Shown here one piece after another: positions 10,646 to 23,530 of a DNA stretch of 64,000 nt (position 1 is the first letter of the stretch; the number at the start of each line of letters is the position of its first letter). Made by a program: the position numbers and the translations under genes. The notes beneath the pieces are model-generated. The model made no database searches. It was not told where the DNA came from and saw nothing but the letters and a program-made list of their open reading frames with translations. The stretch comes from Rallus limicola. Lineage: Eukaryota; Chordata; Aves; Gruiformes; Rallidae. Location: assembly GCA_022605955.1 (NCBI GenBank), contig JAKCOZ010000001.1, positions 15,988,146-16,052,145 of the forward strand. The letters run 5' to 3'.

Positions 10646-13600
10646 CATGCTTTTTGGCCTGCCTCTGTCTTGCAGACAAGCCCTTCACAGCTGAAGGACT
10701 CAGGTTCCCTCATGCAGGGAAGGTGGTACAGCCCCTTAGGGGCCCCTGATCACCCAATGAACAATTGTGACTGACTGAACTTAAAAATCCTCAATAGAAC
10801 CCTGTGAACTGCTGATGGTTATCCAAAGAGCGGGGGATGTGGTCATGAGAGAGGATGTGGCAGAACACAAGGAGAGATGCACAGCTTTTCCAGTTCCTGG
10901 GAAAGGAAGCCACCATCTGTTACCAGAGAGAGGAATACCAATGGAAGAACAATTTAATTAGATAATCTACCTAATTAAGACAGGTGACAGGCTGCAAATT
11001 TCCCTCCTAGAGAGACCTTTGGAGAAACGCAAGGATGCTCAGGTCACCCTGTCCTTTCAGCCAAGACCAAGTGCCAAAGCAAGAAGAGGGGCTGCGAATC
11101 CCCAGCACCTTCCTTGCTGCTCCCCACTGCCTGACCCTACTGGCTGGGGTGACACAGATGAGACACAGCCCCCCAGCATGGCCAGCTGGCTGCAGCTCTG
11201 CAGGAGCTGGGCACTTCTGATCTTCCGAGGCCCTCTCCCCCACAGCTCTTGGATTTCTAGCCCTCCCCTCTGCTGGATTGTAGCTCTCAGTGGCCAGGTG
11301 AGACACCACTGCAGGCCCATCTGGTCACCAGCACCTGGGCATCCTGGGAACCAGTAGCCAAACCAGGTCCTCAAAACAAAGCACCCCTTATCTAGGGCCA
11401 AGGGATCCTACAGCACCATGCCAGATTATGTGCAAACTTGCTTTCCCTTGCAAGTAAACATCTGCTGAGGGCCTTAATCCTGGAGCTGCATCATTCTCCC
11501 CTCTTCCCCACCCCCTTCTTCCCTTGAAGAAATTTCTAAGAGGGTTTTTTTTAAGTGGCATTGTCCATCTGATCCCTAGTTCCTAGCCAGGCAAAACAAG
11601 ACATGCATCTTACTGGAGACAGGATAGACGACTCTTGGAATTAATCGTTTTCTCCATTGTCTTTCAAATGTGTACGGAGATGTCCGTAGCTGGGGGACCC
11701 ATTGTGCTGCCTTCCTGCTTGTTTTTCAAACAGTCTCCAGTGAATAAAAGCAATGCAGGGCTTGTAATACACTTTCCATGACCTTTAATCTTGCTGTACA
11801 ATCTATTGCCATGTCGAATACAACATTCATTAACAGTGGTTCCACCTCCATCTCACCTACTTCTCCAAAATCACAGCCCCAGTTTTTTCCTGGCTGACTC
11901 CAGCTTCCCTTGGCTGGATCACCATCTCCCCTGCCCTCATCCATACCTTCTTCTCTCTCCTCCTCTCTTTCTGGTCTCCTGAGTGCTCCCTCCCTCCATC
12001 TTCCCCTGAGCACCTGGCCTCTGGAGCTGTTGGCATAGGGGTATGCTGTGGCAGGGTGGTGACTGATGCTATTGAAGGTGTGCCTGTACCTTCAAGAGCG
12101 TGCTTGCAGAGGGGCATCCTACCTTCTCATCCCAACACAATGAGGCATTGCCCCAACCCAGTCATGGTCGAACAAGGAGGTAGTAACCCAACTGCCAGCA
12201 CTGGCAGCACAACAGGGAGCCAAAGCAGTGGCTGGAGGAGACTTGAGTGCTGAAAAAGCCCTGGGTTTTCCTTCCCACCCTGGCTATGAGCTCACTCTGC
12301 CACATGGGCTTGATGAGATTCCCAGATGCAGAGGCACACAATGCTGCAGGGAAACCCTTGTTCTCCTTCAGTTATTCCACACGGCTCCTCTGGGAACATT
12401 TGCCCTTCCTACAGCTTTCCTGCCACGCCGGAAGCCCTCAGGTGTCCCTTGGTTTGGACAGCCACCTGGGCTTTGAGGATGAGTCACCCCCTCTTCCTGC
12501 GCTCTCTTCATCCCTTCCTTCAGCAAGGGCTGGCAACAAACAGCAGGAATGAATCAGAGGCCAGCATGGCTGAGAGACCAGCAGCCTGTCTCCAGGCATC
12601 CCAATGTGTGCATCCCAGCTGCAGTGGCACAGAGGCCTGAGCACAGCCCACTGCTGAGTTGCACAGAATGGTGACCCCAGGGCACACAGAAATCTCCCAG
12701 TCACCTCACTGGAAGATGTACTAAGGAGCCAGTGACTAAAAGGACTGAATTTCAGCTACAGCCTTTTCCAGCACCAAGGGAACATTCCCACATCATGCTG
12801 TGGACAGAGCAACAATCCCTCCCCTGCTCCAAGGGTTTGTGCCCAGGCCAAAGATAAAACACTAGCTCTGTACTTTGGCCTTCTTGCTCCATCATACAGC
12901 CTTTTCTCTCATTTGCTTCTTCACACCAAGGGGTGCATGCTGGCCTGGTTGTCTGTGCCAACCTTGAAGAGTTGGCAGGTTACTCCTTTTGAAGTGCCAG
13001 AGCAAATGGCCAATCTCCCCTTTGTGGGCAACAGGGTGTAGGCAGGAAGGTGTGGAGCTGGTGCACCACTGCAGCCCAAATCTCCAGCCAACCTGTCAGT
13101 CACATCTGCTGAGGAAGCAACCAGCAAGCCCAGTCATGCTCTGGGATTCCCGAGCACTGTGCAGCTGAGAAAACTGGCAATGAGCTGAGCCTCACTGGGT
13201 CCAACTGCTTGCAACTTTTCTGTCTTTTCTGTCTTCTTCCGTCTCCCAGAGGACTGCCACTGAGCCCACAACGTGCTTGCACCTCGCTGTGCTACATTGC
13301 TAGGATCAGTCACTGGAGGCATCACAGCCAAAGTGACATTAGCAAGGGAAAAGGCTTGGCAAGCAAGATTTTCTGGACTGTGTCACACAGGACAGGGGAA
13401 AGGGGGATCAGACTATGCAGTCAGACTCGTCGCCTTTGGATTTAGAAAAAGCTGCTGGAAAACAGTCTTTCCTTCTGAAGGTGGTTGAGGCGGTTCCTGA
13501 AGGACTTTTCTCACAGAGCTCTGCTGATTTCAAACTCACCACATCGGTGGAAGCAGGAGATGGGCTCAAGGCCTCAAAATTAAGCACATGGCCTTGCTAG

Positions 13601-16439
13601 GCAAAGCTTGCAGGAACTTCTGTTAGGAGGTAGCTGGAAAGACCACCAGCTAGAGGGTTCAAGGACATTGAAAGCCAGGAGGGACTTAAGTCTTCTAATG
13701 CTATGCTCAGCCCAGGCTGGAGACAGTGGGGGCAGGTGTTCAGATGTTCCCCACTCCATCCCAGGTAGGTAGTGCCACAATGAAACGCTACCCAAGTATT
13801 CTGCCATCTTTTATCAGCATTGGCTTTACCGCTCATAATCTCACTCCCCTTTTCCGAATCACTCCTCATGTTACCGCTCCTGATAGTAATCGATGAGGCG
13901 ACATGCAAGGGGACCCAAGGACATGGGTCAGACAGGGAGGGAGGAGAGGAGGCCACGGTCAGCCTGCTCCTGTGGCAGCCCACAGGAGATCGTGGGTATG
14001 TGTCTGGGGTAGGGGTGGACGCAGGAGTGGCTGCAGCTGTCCCTTCTTGTGCTGGCAGCTTGGCGTCCCAGTAAACTGCCCGAGACTCGTGTTATCTCTG
14101 ACGAAAGGCAAACAGAAAGGGGAAAGTGAGAATGAATTCCTCATCCGAGAGGGCTCTTATCGCCTTTCCGCTTCCCTCGCCCCAGAGAGATATGGCAGCT
14201 CAATGCTCTGTTGTTCCTCAGGGGGCCTCTGCTCCCCTACCCCTAGCCACATGGGGATGCGAAGGGGGCTCCTGGCCGCAGTGCCCCAATCCCTGCAGCT
14301 GCCCCATACCCCCAGGCACATGCTCCCCACCACACCTGCACCTCTGCCCTCACCTAAGCACCCACCACAGTGCCTCTGGCTTTTGCAACTCTCATCAAAC
14401 AGGCTGCAGATCCCCCAGGGACCAGCAAGCCATTGGCTCTGCTTTGTGGGTACTGCAGTTCCATGCCGGTCCCATCACACGCTGGGCAGCCAGCACAGGC
14501 AGTACGTGGTGGCCCTAGCCATGTGACAGTGATATAACTCACCGCAACCTTGATCGGTGTCATGTAATTGAGGCCAAGAAATACAACTCAGGCTCTTATC
14601 AGCCCTGCAGTAAGTCGCAGCACGCTTACACAGTGACCTGAGTCAATTAAATCTCCAGCAGCAGCCAGGCAGGTGGAGCTCCCTGGCTGAGGATGGGAGA
14701 AGGTAGCCGCAGGTGGCTGGATGCCCCCATAGCACCAAGGTCCTCAAGGACAGGCAGAAGAGCTGAGATAGTCTGTGCCACTGCATGTGGTGGAGGCAGA
14801 GATGCAGGAGACCCGTGCTTCGTCCCGGCGGCAGCAGGAAGACACTGCTTGTTAACATTGTCATGAAATCTCAAGGTTCCTTCCATCCATTCATGTAAGA
14901 AGAGCACTTGGGAAAGATTTTTATGCCTTGTGCCAGCTGCCAAAAATGGTGAAGCTATTGATCATCAGGTTACAGAGCTATGGCATAAAATCCTGTGAAT
15001 CCAAAGAGTGAACAGATGGCCAGCCAGAGCGGGGATGAAATTATTTTGTTGCAGAACTGACAAGCAGCTCGATTCAGTGTTAGTGCAAGAACTGGATTTG
15101 ATTTGGCAGAGAAGACAGGGTGCTTGCAAGGCTTGGTAGTGCCATGTTTATTCAGTTCTTAGATTTTTATTCATCCTGAGGTTGTTTCATTGGAGTTGGG
15201 GGGGCACTCACAACTCACTGAGCTGCGGTTTGATGTAGTTGCCCAAATATTGCTATCCAGTTTCATTTTAGATGCAGTAACATATCCTGCCTGGCCTCCA
15301 GCTGATGCTCCGGACAGGTGTTGATCTCCAGTAAGTCCCATGGCAGGTCTGCCAGCCCCCTTCATGTGCTTCAGATACCCTAAGACACCTCAAATGGGTC
15401 TAAAAACCTCAATTTTGGCAAGTGGATCTCAGGATTATGGATATATTGAAGAAAATACATAATTTTTCTGCTCAGTCCTTTGCTGATAGTGGTTTTGAGA
15501 TTTCAGGTAGAGCAAACAAACCTCTGAAGAAGTGGTCATAAGGCAATCAAAACAAAAGTGTTTGTTCAGCACAAGGATAGGGCACACAATCTTTGTATAG
15601 CCAAAGACAAAGTCCAAATATTTCTACTCTGTTTTCTCATGTTGGAGGTTGCAAGGACCCTTCTCTCGGTAACTGAGGTCTCTTGCAGAAGTATGTCTCT
15701 GAAAGTCTTGGGAATTTAGAAATGTCTGTGGCTGATGTGCTGATTTGGAATAAAACTGACCAGAAATCATAACTGGAGTCTGAAGAAGAAATTGGCCTAA
15801 GAGAGGAACTCTGACCCCAATACCAGCAGCTACCAAAGCTCCTTGTGGCATCAAGCCCAGTGAAGGCAGAGGGATATTTGTAGCTGAGAACAGCCCATTC
15901 TCAGAGCTGTCTCATTTTGGTACCACTAAAGTAGGATGCTTGGGAAAGTCCCCTTATTTTTTCGTTGAATAGGAGCTGGTGCCAACGTAAAGAAGCCTGG
16001 CAGAACGCAAGGGCAGGTTTAAGCAGGTTCAGCCAGGGGAGTTGGGCTCTGGAGGCTTTACTAGCTTGGTGCAATCAGCACTACACAGCCTGCTCTCCTG
16101 GGGTCTCCTGCTGGCAGCATACTTTGGTGGGACCTCCTTTTGCCAGCAGAGTTTGGGGAAGTAGCTCTGCCTTCACCCACCTAGTCCCTGCCTGGAAGAG
16201 GAAGGACATAGAGAAGGTTGGAAGGTGATAGTTAGGGAAGAAGGATCCAAAAACAGAGGAGCCTCCTGGAGATCTGCAAACATATCCAGGGGCACAATGA
16301 GGTTCCACAGGGTCTGGAGAAAAACCCAGGTCTGTGATCTTTCCTAAATGAGGATGTCTCATAATGTAATGAGCCAGGCCTCTCTCAATGGGTACCTGGG
16401 GGCAAACTGCTCTCACTTTTCTTTCTCCCCTGCTGCCCT
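10646..16439. other. Non-coding stretch, no gene supported
   Basis: There is no convincing exon. Around 11720-11850 an AT-rich stretch contains an AATAAA at 11745 and homeodomain-like strings and may be conserved non-coding DNA. On the minus strand, 15143-15860 carries two AATAAA signals (near 15151 and 15168) preceded by short open frames I cannot identify. Neither is strong enough for a gene call. Confidence 0.55.
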
Positions 16440-16530
16440 GCCCACCCTCCAGCTCATCCTGGGCACGTTAAATGAATTAAAATTAAATGCATCTCTAATT
16501 TATCTCCATTCTATTCTCCCTGGAGAATGA
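16440..16530. promoter_or_regulatory. AT-rich candidate regulatory element
   Basis: A dense group of TTAAAT, GAATTAAAATTAAATGCAT and CTAATTTAT strings resembles clustered homeodomain/POU-type sites. It directly precedes the gypsy relic. This is inferred from motif texture only; cross-species alignment would be needed to show constraint. Confidence 0.25.
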
Positions 16531-16559
16531 TTGTCCCAGGGTGATCCCTCCAATAATGA

Positions 16560-17340
16560 GAAGAGAACTGCTTTCGAAAATTAAAAAATACTTGCTATAG
16601 AAACCCCAAAACCAAATGCCCTGAGATTAACAAGGAGGTTAAAAACCCCAGAGAATGCGAATTTACAGCGATTAGCAGCTGTTCAAATGCAAGATGATCA
16701 CCCAATGGCATATGCTTCCAGAGCATTGACTAAAGCTCTACAGAACTATGAATAGATTAGGAAAAAATGCTGGCAATTGCTTTGGCTTTTTGAGTGGTTT
16801 CATGGATATTCTCACAGGCAGGAATTGGTGGAGTCAGACGCCCACCCTGGGCTGGTAGAAAACCAGGGTGGGACTCACTGCCCAGACATCTGATCATGAA
16901 ATTGGAGGAATATTTGTTAGCAAAATTCCAGTGTGTTTTCCAGAGAGAGGGGATGAGGGGAAAGGAAATGACTGCCAGAATGACTCCAGCCTTGCTTCTT
17001 TGTCAAACTTCAGCAAAGAAGCACAAAATGACCCAATGCTAACAGGCTGGGGAGAGAAGGTCTCACTGAACAGGCGTAAACATCCCAGCACTGCAAACAC
17101 GACACCTTGTTGGAATGATAACGGCAATGGGATTCCTTACAGAGGACTTTATTATGTCACAAAACACAAGGTCAGACATACTAAATCACAGCACTAGTCT
17201 GGGGATTGAGACGTGTAAGAGGAGCCTAGATGATGTCTGTTGTAGGTGTGGTGCTAAAGCCATTAAAGACCTGCAAGTGCTGAGCTTAAGATGGGAAGAA
17301 AAGAAAAGAAAAGTGCAGCCAGTTATGGGAAAAGCAGATT
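16560..17340 (+). pseudogene. Ty3/gypsy retrotransposon pol relic (RNase H plus integrase zinc finger)
   Basis: Degraded pol remnants read left to right on the + strand. At 16629-16640 the peptide NKEV fits the strand before the RNase H core. At 16675-16752 the frame gives a peptide ending MQDDHPMAYASRALT and then KALQNYE; the AYASRALT block is characteristic of Ty3/gypsy RNase H. A TAG at 16753 breaks the frame, and the same frame resumes with a WFHGY...VESD block to 16851, matching the end of that domain. RGKEM (16956-16970) fits the strand closing the domain. GIPYRG (17129-17146) and then DILNHSTSLGIETCKR (17175-17222) fit the linker and HHCC zinc finger of a gypsy integrase. At least three frameshifts, one stop, loss of the first catalytic Asp block and loss of the second His and both Cys show it is dead. 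No LTRs, gag, protease, reverse transcriptase core or integrase core are visible. The family call is by eye but rests on several blocks in the right order. Confidence 0.75.
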
Positions 17341-20300
17341 GCCTGAGAAAGCCTTGAGCCTTCTGGTGTTAGATGTTCCCCGACAGGGGCTCAGGTGCTG
17401 CCCACACAAACGCAAGCTTAACGACATGGAAAAATCTCCCCCAAGCAGGAGGCAACCCAGACCTCGGCCGACATCCTTGCCCCTTCCATCCCCTCCGTCC
17501 CCTCTGCCCTCTGCCCCTGCTTCCCTTCCCCGTGCTCAGTTGTTCCAGCAGCAGCCTCCACGCTCACTGCTGTCTGCATGCCTGGCTTGGGTGACCTTTC
17601 CCCGGGACAATGGCTGCTATTGAATCTGGGCAGGCACAGCCAGCGATGACACGGAGCTGCAGACGCAACGGTCCCATCGCTGCAAAGAGGGTCTTGCCCA
17701 GCACAGCTGGGAGCGGGGGAGGCCGGCCTGGGAAAAAGGCCTCAGCCTCGAGCCTGCCTTTCATTGCACTCCGTGGCTCATGCGTCACACGGATGGCTCC
17801 GTGGTTAGATACGCTTCTTAGCCGATTTAGTCCCACTGTGAGATGCCAGAGCCTTAGCACTGAAAATTAAAGTCCATAACGTGACTTCAGGAGCTTACAG
17901 TGGTGGTAAATACCTTCCCATGTGCCCACACACCATAACAGCTTTGCTAGGGAAAAAATAGTATCAAATGGTTTCAAAGAGATGGTTACTTTGATTGACC
18001 GAGTTGTTGTGGCTGGGTTACCATGACAGGGTAGTCATCTAAGTAGACACCTAACATCTTGTGGACATGGGACTAGAAGGAAGGACCCAATTTATCGACT
18101 AAACCCCTCTACTGGCCCTCTTCACAAGGCTCGGGATGTCTGCTTCCCCACATCTGCCATGGGCTAACAATTCCTCCCTGTCTCACCAGGGAAAATATAT
18201 GAGTCAGTGCACACACAGAAATTGCAAGATGGAAATTGATATCTGAATGCTGCGATGATGATGAATATTACTATTGTTGCTATCATTGCTAGTGCCAGAC
18301 AGCACTAAATGATCTGTTCTGTATAACTCGCGCTCCCTCCCCCCAGCCCCTTCCAGCTTGCCTGCATTTTGACAGAAACATCAGTCCTAGTTTGGCATTT
18401 CTACCCAGCACCACCTCTTGGTAAAAATCACAGGTCTCTGTGAATCAGAGTCCATTGCTGCATCCCTCCCCAGAACTAGAGCAGGAGCAGAGAACACCCC
18501 GCTGCTGCTAGCTCCAGATGAGCCCAGTCCCTCAGTAGGAGGCCGGCATCACTCCAGATCTGGGATGCAGTAATGATCGAGATGAGAGGGGCACCTGCTC
18601 CTTAAGTGTGCCTGCTTGAATACAAAAGACAGGAGGAAAGGCTCTTCTAGCCCCACCATGAACTAAGCTGCAACCCCTAAGTCCAGAAGAAGAGGCAGGA
18701 AAAAATACATGGTATTAATGTACTTAGGTTGGTAATTTCCATCAGTGCCAAAGGCAAAAAACATCTCTGGAAACATGTAGAGTCAGGAAGGAACCTCAGG
18801 ACAAACTTTGAATGAGGAAAGGCACCACATTAAAAAAGTACACTGATATAGTCTGACAGCAGCAGGTATTACAAGGTGCTCAGCACCCCTGGCTGAGCCA
18901 GCAGTCAGGGTGTCCCTCTACTAGCTCTGTTTCTGGGTACAAAAGCTTCCGAAGGAAGGGAGCACCTGCTCTCCAAATCCAATTATTTCTTCTCAGCCAC
19001 ATATCCAGGTTATCCTCCAGACCACTGGCCTATCCAGGGCCAGCAAACACCAAACAGCTCTCACGGTGATGGTGGTGAGTGTCCCTGCACACACAAGGGG
19101 GTTTAAAGGTCTGTATCAACCAGCCCTGTCCCCACAGGCCACTCCAGCCTGAGTTCCCACACGTGTCCTTGGGAATGTGCCTCCCTTGGAGTGGATAACA
19201 GATACGCAGGATTTGCTTTACTGGCTGAGACAGTTTCCCTGCAGAGGGGGGCAGAAAGGGGGGTTAATTCAGGGTTTCATTAACCCAACAGTTGATTGCA
19301 ACAGCAACTTGTCCTATATAGGAATTGTGTCAGGGAACAGGCTGAGGAGGAGGGGGAGAAGACAGGGGGTTACAGCACCTCTGCTGCTTCCTCCAGCATT
19401 GCTTCCCTCAACTGAGGCTCAGAGGAACAGAGAGGCTCGTGTGGGCTTGAATCCCAGCTCCAGGCTCGTCAAACTCCAAGGGCAAGGCAAAGCTGTGCTG
19501 TGGCACACAGCCATCTCACGTATGAAACACAGATGATCCCACAGGCATGGTTATGGGGACACACATGAGCCCACAGGGAACCTCCAGGCTATTTGCATGG
19601 CATCCATTCCATGCAAGAAATTATACAGCAAAAATGTCCTTGCACAGGCTTACATGGCTTCCTGGAGATGCATGGAGCATCCCTTGCGTGGAGGCAGAGC
19701 CACAGATACAAACACCCCACATAGCTGCAGGGATACTCCCCAGCATGAAGAGAGCAGGATGAGGCGAGGGTGGTTTCAGGATTGTTTTCTGCTGCTCTAA
19801 GCTTCTGCTGCCAGCAAAGGGGCTGGGTGTACCTTCTACAGCTTCTGTCACCGCAAGCAGGCAGGTGGCAGGGTGGCAAGCCGGAGCTGATCCAGCTGAA
19901 AACAATCCCAGCAAAACGAACAAAACCAGGGGGAAAGAAAAAAAGAGGGAATGCACAGCTGGAGGGAGAGGGGAAAAGGTAGGAGAGCCGCTTTCTCCAG
20001 AAGCTTTTTTCCAAGCAACTCACGCCAATTTTGAAACCACACCCTCAGTCACAGACACAGATGTAAATACGTCTGTTCCCAAGCAGAGCCGCATCACAGG
20101 GACACCCCTGCTGCCCAAAAACACCCACTTGTCTGCCCTGAATGGCTGAGGAGGAGGATGGGATGGGGGGTTGCTCAGGACCTTCTGGAAGGGCCCTGGT
20201 GCAGCTCTGGGAATGTGTGAGAGGTGGAAGGAGGAACAGGCAAAGGAAGGAAGAAGCCATTGTCACTAGAGAGAGCTTTGTTTGACCAGCATTGCTAAGA

Positions 20301-20788
20301 TTCCTGCAGCCCTGCAGAAGCTCCTGCCTGAGCAAGCAGGGGGCCAAGGAGAAAGAGAGGCCAACCAGGTTGACAAGAGGGGCTGCACTATTCCTGAAGC
20401 TGTTTTCTCAAGATAAGTCTGACCTATTCGCAGTCACTCCAGAGCAGTGGCAGAAGCTGGCCTTTACGTCTGACTTGACCTTCTATTGTGGCTCAGACAC
20501 TGGAGGAGATTAAGGCAATAACCAAAAAACTCCCAAACTTTGAGGCATAGCTGGCATGGTACGAGAAGTCCAGACTCGGCAACAACTGTCAGGTCCAAAA
20601 CAGCCCATCTGGCATGTCCTGTGTGACCTTTGCCAAACAGATTGACTTGGGAGGCTGGGGTGTCCAGAGGTCTCGAACTCACAGCATGTGTGTCTGTGAT
20701 CATTGCTCCAAAAATCCCATAGGGCACCTCTCAAAGCAAGAACGGACCACCTCAATCAATGGCTTGGAGTCAAGTCCAAGCTGCTGTG

Positions 20789-20845
20789 GCACACAAGCAT
20801 GCCAGAAGCACACAAGCATGCCAGAAGCACACAAGTGTGCCAGAA
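20789..20845. repeat. Three-copy 19-bp tandem repeat
   Basis: The unit GCACACAAGCATGCCAGAA occurs three times back to back. The first two copies are identical and the third has GTG for CAT. Each of the first two contains the palindrome GCATGC. Confidence 0.9.
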
Positions 20846-22439
20846 ACATCAAGCATGTCATCATTTTCTGCTTAGTTAAGACAAGTTCAGATCCAGGCCA
20901 TACATAATTGTAGGGGGAGAGAATGACAAGAAAGATTGCAGAAAGCTTGGAGTGCTCTGAGACACAGAAAAGGGGCCAAAATCCATATTTCAAGTATCGC
21001 TGGTTGGCTGTTACAATGTCTTGTTGCACCTCAGAGCACATGCCTCTTCTCAAACCAGGGAGTGGTGGTTGTCCAGGATGTGCATGAGATGAACTGTGTC
21101 TTCTGCTGGTCAAGCAAATGTCTTGGCAGGTTAGGGAGAGAAAAATGGGATGTGTGTTCCTTCATCACTTCTGGACCTCAGGAACCGAGTTCGTGAGCCC
21201 AGCACCTTTCCTCAAAACCTAAGTGGGCAGGAGAAGAAAAGCAATGTCTTCAGGAAACCCCTTTAGGGGGAACATGAGGAAAGCAAAATGTTTTGTATGT
21301 TTTAATGACATTATCATCAGTGGTGTGAATAAGAGACCGTATCCTCCCTTGCCATGTCTTGTGCAGATGAATGCACCCACTGTGCTGGACAGTCCTCGAG
21401 AGGTGATGATGGTCTTCTGCCAACACTGGCAGCACCGCCTGCAGCATGGTGCAGTGTGGGCAGCCCCATCTGGGCACTGCAGGGATCTTCTGGGCCCTGT
21501 TGGCCCCACGCAAGGTCAGGTAAGTTGCCCTGGAAAGGCAGAGACCCAATGCACAGGAAATGGCTCGTCTTCAGGTGCAGATGGTAAAGACCTGCCAGCT
21601 GGGCTTGACTTCAATTCCAGCAAGAACTTGAGAGGGCTAATTTTTTTAAATTTCTTTTTTAAATGGGGATTTTTCAACATCAAAAAAGCATCTTTGGATC
21701 CCAGCTGGGTCTAAGTGTCTGCGAGACGTGAGGGTATATCTGTACCACACTTCTCTCCTTTATCTGGATTTTTCCATTCTCTGAGGTATCACAACCCTCC
21801 CTCTGCCCAAGATAATGGAGAGGCAGGCGAAATGGCATTTTAAACTCTTGGCTCCTTCTACCAACAATTGGACAAAGCAAAGAGGCAGGATGGGAGAAAC
21901 TGGCTTTCTGGAAACTTCTGTTAGATGGAGAGGGGTCACACCCCCTTCAATGGAGACTGGAGTCGGGGGTCATTTTACATCTGCCTTTAATGAAGAATAG
22001 TGGGAAGGGAAATTTAGCTCCAGTGAGCTAATTAAATATATATATAATTTCCACTCTGTTAGCAAGGAAAAAAAAAAAAGCGCCTTGGAGCAGCTGCTAG
22101 GTCATTGTTTGTGAATTTAAAAATAAAAGTTTCTTGGCATAGATTTCAGAGATGGAGACAGTATCTTGCGCTGTCATTCCAGAGGAAAAGGGAGAGTGAG
22201 CAAAAGAAGGATGAGGCCTAAGGAAAGGATAGTTGAGCCTGACTACGTGTTGCTCAGGTGTGTCTTGGCTTTCAAGCCTCTTTTCCCTCTGGCTGGTTTA
22301 GGTAATCAACATCCTGCCCAGATGGTGAGCCTCGTCAGGGACAGATTTACAGGCCCCACACCCTGAAGAGCTGAGAATGTCCTGCCATGGACTTTTGGCA
22401 GCACCCTGAGTACACTGATGAGGCTTAATGGCACCACCC

Positions 22440-23530
22440 ATGCTCACCTAGGGCCACCACCCTCTGCCGAGGGGTTCCATTTTAACTCAGGTCCAGTACT
22501 CTGGCCTGAGCTATGTTGTAGGCATCTCTATGCCTGGCCTTAACCCTGGGCTGTCCTGATTTCCTGACTGGTTGTCCCAGATGGACTCCAGACCTTAGCT
22601 TCTGGTAGTTTTGTCTCCAGGATGCACCCTGGACCTACACCGCAGCCTTGTCTCCAGCCTGGTCTCCTGCTACTCCTGACTGGACCTTGCCTCATCTAGG
22701 ACTGTGACTGGGATTTGTCCTGGTCATCACCTTGGCGGTGCTGACCACTTGTAGGACCGCACTGTTGGGGTTGCTCTTGGCCCTGTGCCAGTCTGCTGAG
22801 TGGGGCAGCCCCACTCCTGATGCTTGCTGGCTGTGAGCTGGGGTCTCTCCAAGTCCTGAGCTGCACACAATGGATCCTGGTCCTCAAGCTGCATGAGACC
22901 TGGACCTATGCCTCCTCCTTGGGTGAAGGCCATAGATCTTGCACTCCTCTCCTTCCCCAGTGACCCTAAGGCACTACTCTGTCTCCTCCTCTGTCCCTGG
23001 AGCTCTTCAGTGCTGGTTCTGCTGTAATACCTGGCCTCTCCACAGTGGGGGCTTAGCAATCCTCCTTGTGTCTGCCTATCTGCGGGACCCCTTTTTCATC
23101 TCTGTGTCTCTGAAGCAGATTCATGTCCCTGCCCTGCTCCTTACGATCCCAACCTGGCTCCAAGTGCCCCTTCCCCCCACTACACCCCTGCCCTGGTTCT
23201 GTGCCACCATCCTGACCCAGCTCAGTGTCCCTGCCTTGGCTGTGTGACACCCAACCAATAGCAGCCAGGGCATTTCACAAGCAGCTGTCCATCAAGTCCT
23301 GACCTCCATAAGGTGTGAGAATCCACCTTGATGGTTGTCAGGACCTTGAATGCATTACTAGACCTTATCTCTCCTGGTCAGCCTCACCTGGGACTTGGAC
23401 CCTGACACCCTCAAGGAGCAGGTGCTCCATTTAACCCCAGATATGCTGTAGGTGTACCCATGCCTGGTCCTGTCTCTTGCCGTTCTGACTTATTGACTGG
23501 TTTTCGTGATGGACTCTAGACTCACTTTAT
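22440..23530. repeat. Pair of diverged direct repeats about 950 bp apart
   Basis: About 120 bases at 22442-22600 recur in diverged form at 23381-23530. Shared landmarks in order are CTCACCT, ACCCTC, CCATTTTAACTCAG / CCATTTAACCCCAG, GCTATGTTGTAGG / GATATGCTGTAGG, ATGCCTGG, TGACTGGTT and GATGGACTC. The sequence between and around them has the same C/T-rich, CTGG-rich texture. The pair could be old LTRs, two monomers of a longer tandem repeat, or copies of an unclassified avian repeat. I cannot name the family. Confidence 0.6.
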
